Shown: positions 63,686 to 64,000 of the stretch, piece after piece
Position numbering within the stretch: the first letter of the stretch is position 1
Layout: the number at the start of each line of letters is the position of its first letter
Source: Limnanthes douglasii subsp. nivea
Taxonomy: Eukaryota > Streptophyta > Magnoliopsida > Brassicales > Limnanthaceae
Direction of reading: 5' to 3'
NCBI GenBank assembly: GCA_036936605.1
Contig: JAUPFV010000001.1
Span: 349,629,081 to 349,693,080, forward strand
DNA length: 64,000 nt
Program-made: the position numbers and the translations under genes
Notes under the pieces: model-generated
Told to the model about the DNA's origin: nothing
What the model saw: only the letters and a program-made list of their open reading frames with translations
Databases searched by the model: none

Positions 63686-64000
63686 ACGACGGTGCCTGAA
63701 CGCCAGATTGAAAACCTACAATTAATAGCAATTCGGATGGATCTAAACGTACGAAATGTTCCACCTCCAGAGGTTGAAGATGCGATAGAAAATAATGAGC
63801 ATATTGCGGTGTCTCATGTTAATCACGGTGGTGATGAAAGGCAGTCCTTGGAGGCGTGATCAACTAAGGGCTGAAATTGAGGCTCTAAGGGATAAAAAAC
63901 AAGCTGAAAAAGGAATAAAAGAGAACTATGGTGCATTCATGATCCATTCTACTGATAATCCAGGTGAAAATGAGCAATCCATCAAGACTCATGTTAGTTA
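63679..64000 (+). pseudogene. Tat-5 gag N-terminus, runs out of the window
   Basis: After ATG 63679 the frame soon meets a TGA. In another frame from about 63708 it reads 'QIENLQLIAIRMDLNVRNVP' and, after a shift at about 63857, 'DQLRAEIEALRDKKQAEK' and 'GAFMIHSTDNPGENEQSIK'. The charged, helical N-terminal look is typical of Tat gag. Frame changes suggest it is inactive. The rest lies beyond the window. Confidence 0.45.

Overview
This window is plant nuclear DNA, almost certainly from a eudicot. It is AT-rich, contains an intron-bearing plant RAB5-type GTPase gene, and is otherwise packed with nested and decayed plant transposable elements: Ty3/gypsy of the Athila and Tat lineages, Ty1/copia, LINE, Au-like SINEs, Mutator-like elements (MULEs) and foldback MITEs. 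I cannot name the species. There is one 100-N assembly gap (48520-48619). No rRNA, free-standing tRNA or CRISPR was seen.

Layout. 1-7493: a Tat-lineage gypsy relic (protease, RT/RNase H, integrase on +) followed by a long antisense ORF (4532-7493, -) with its own TATA-like promoter. 8740-10395: a decayed MULE transposase (MULE-1, +). 10647-10916: a small SANT-like ORF of unknown status. 11365-19314: a complete, fairly young Athila-type LTR element with 5-bp target duplication that has lost RT, RNase H and most of integrase. 19390-20560: a plant-mobile-domain (PMD) pseudogene on -, probably the other end of MULE-1. 21024-22494: a non-autonomous MULE-like element built round a 26-bp minisatellite. 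22662-22880: an Au-like SINE.

23549-27855 (-): the only convincing intact host gene, a seven-exon RABF2 (ARA7/RHA1-type Rab5) GTPase of 200 residues. One intron is GC-AG and carries a 0.66-kb non-autonomous MULE with clean target duplication. Upstream come a second minisatellite element (about 28300-29090), a small inverted-repeat element and two more SINEs.

30750-37006: MULE-2, with recognisable terminal inverted repeats and a 9-bp target duplication. It carries a MULE transposase and an OTU-like domain on + and a convergent PMD gene on -. 38690-40830: a Ty1/copia relic split by two adjacent foldback MITEs. 40900-57430: three more Tat-type gypsy relics in tandem, the last again with an antisense ORF. 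58755-61190 (-): MULE-3 transposase with OTU-like domain. 62050-63345 (-): LINE reverse transcriptase remnant. 63345-64000: the end of a 5' LTR, a primer-binding-site-like motif and the start of gag of another Tat element that runs out of the window.

The genes do not form a pathway. The story is an isolated RAB5 gene in a graveyard of transposons. The most interesting signals are the composite MULE (transposase + OTU + antisense PMD) with a shared loss of the OTU catalytic cysteine, its probable minisatellite-bearing non-autonomous relatives, and the antisense ORF with its own promoter in the Tat elements.
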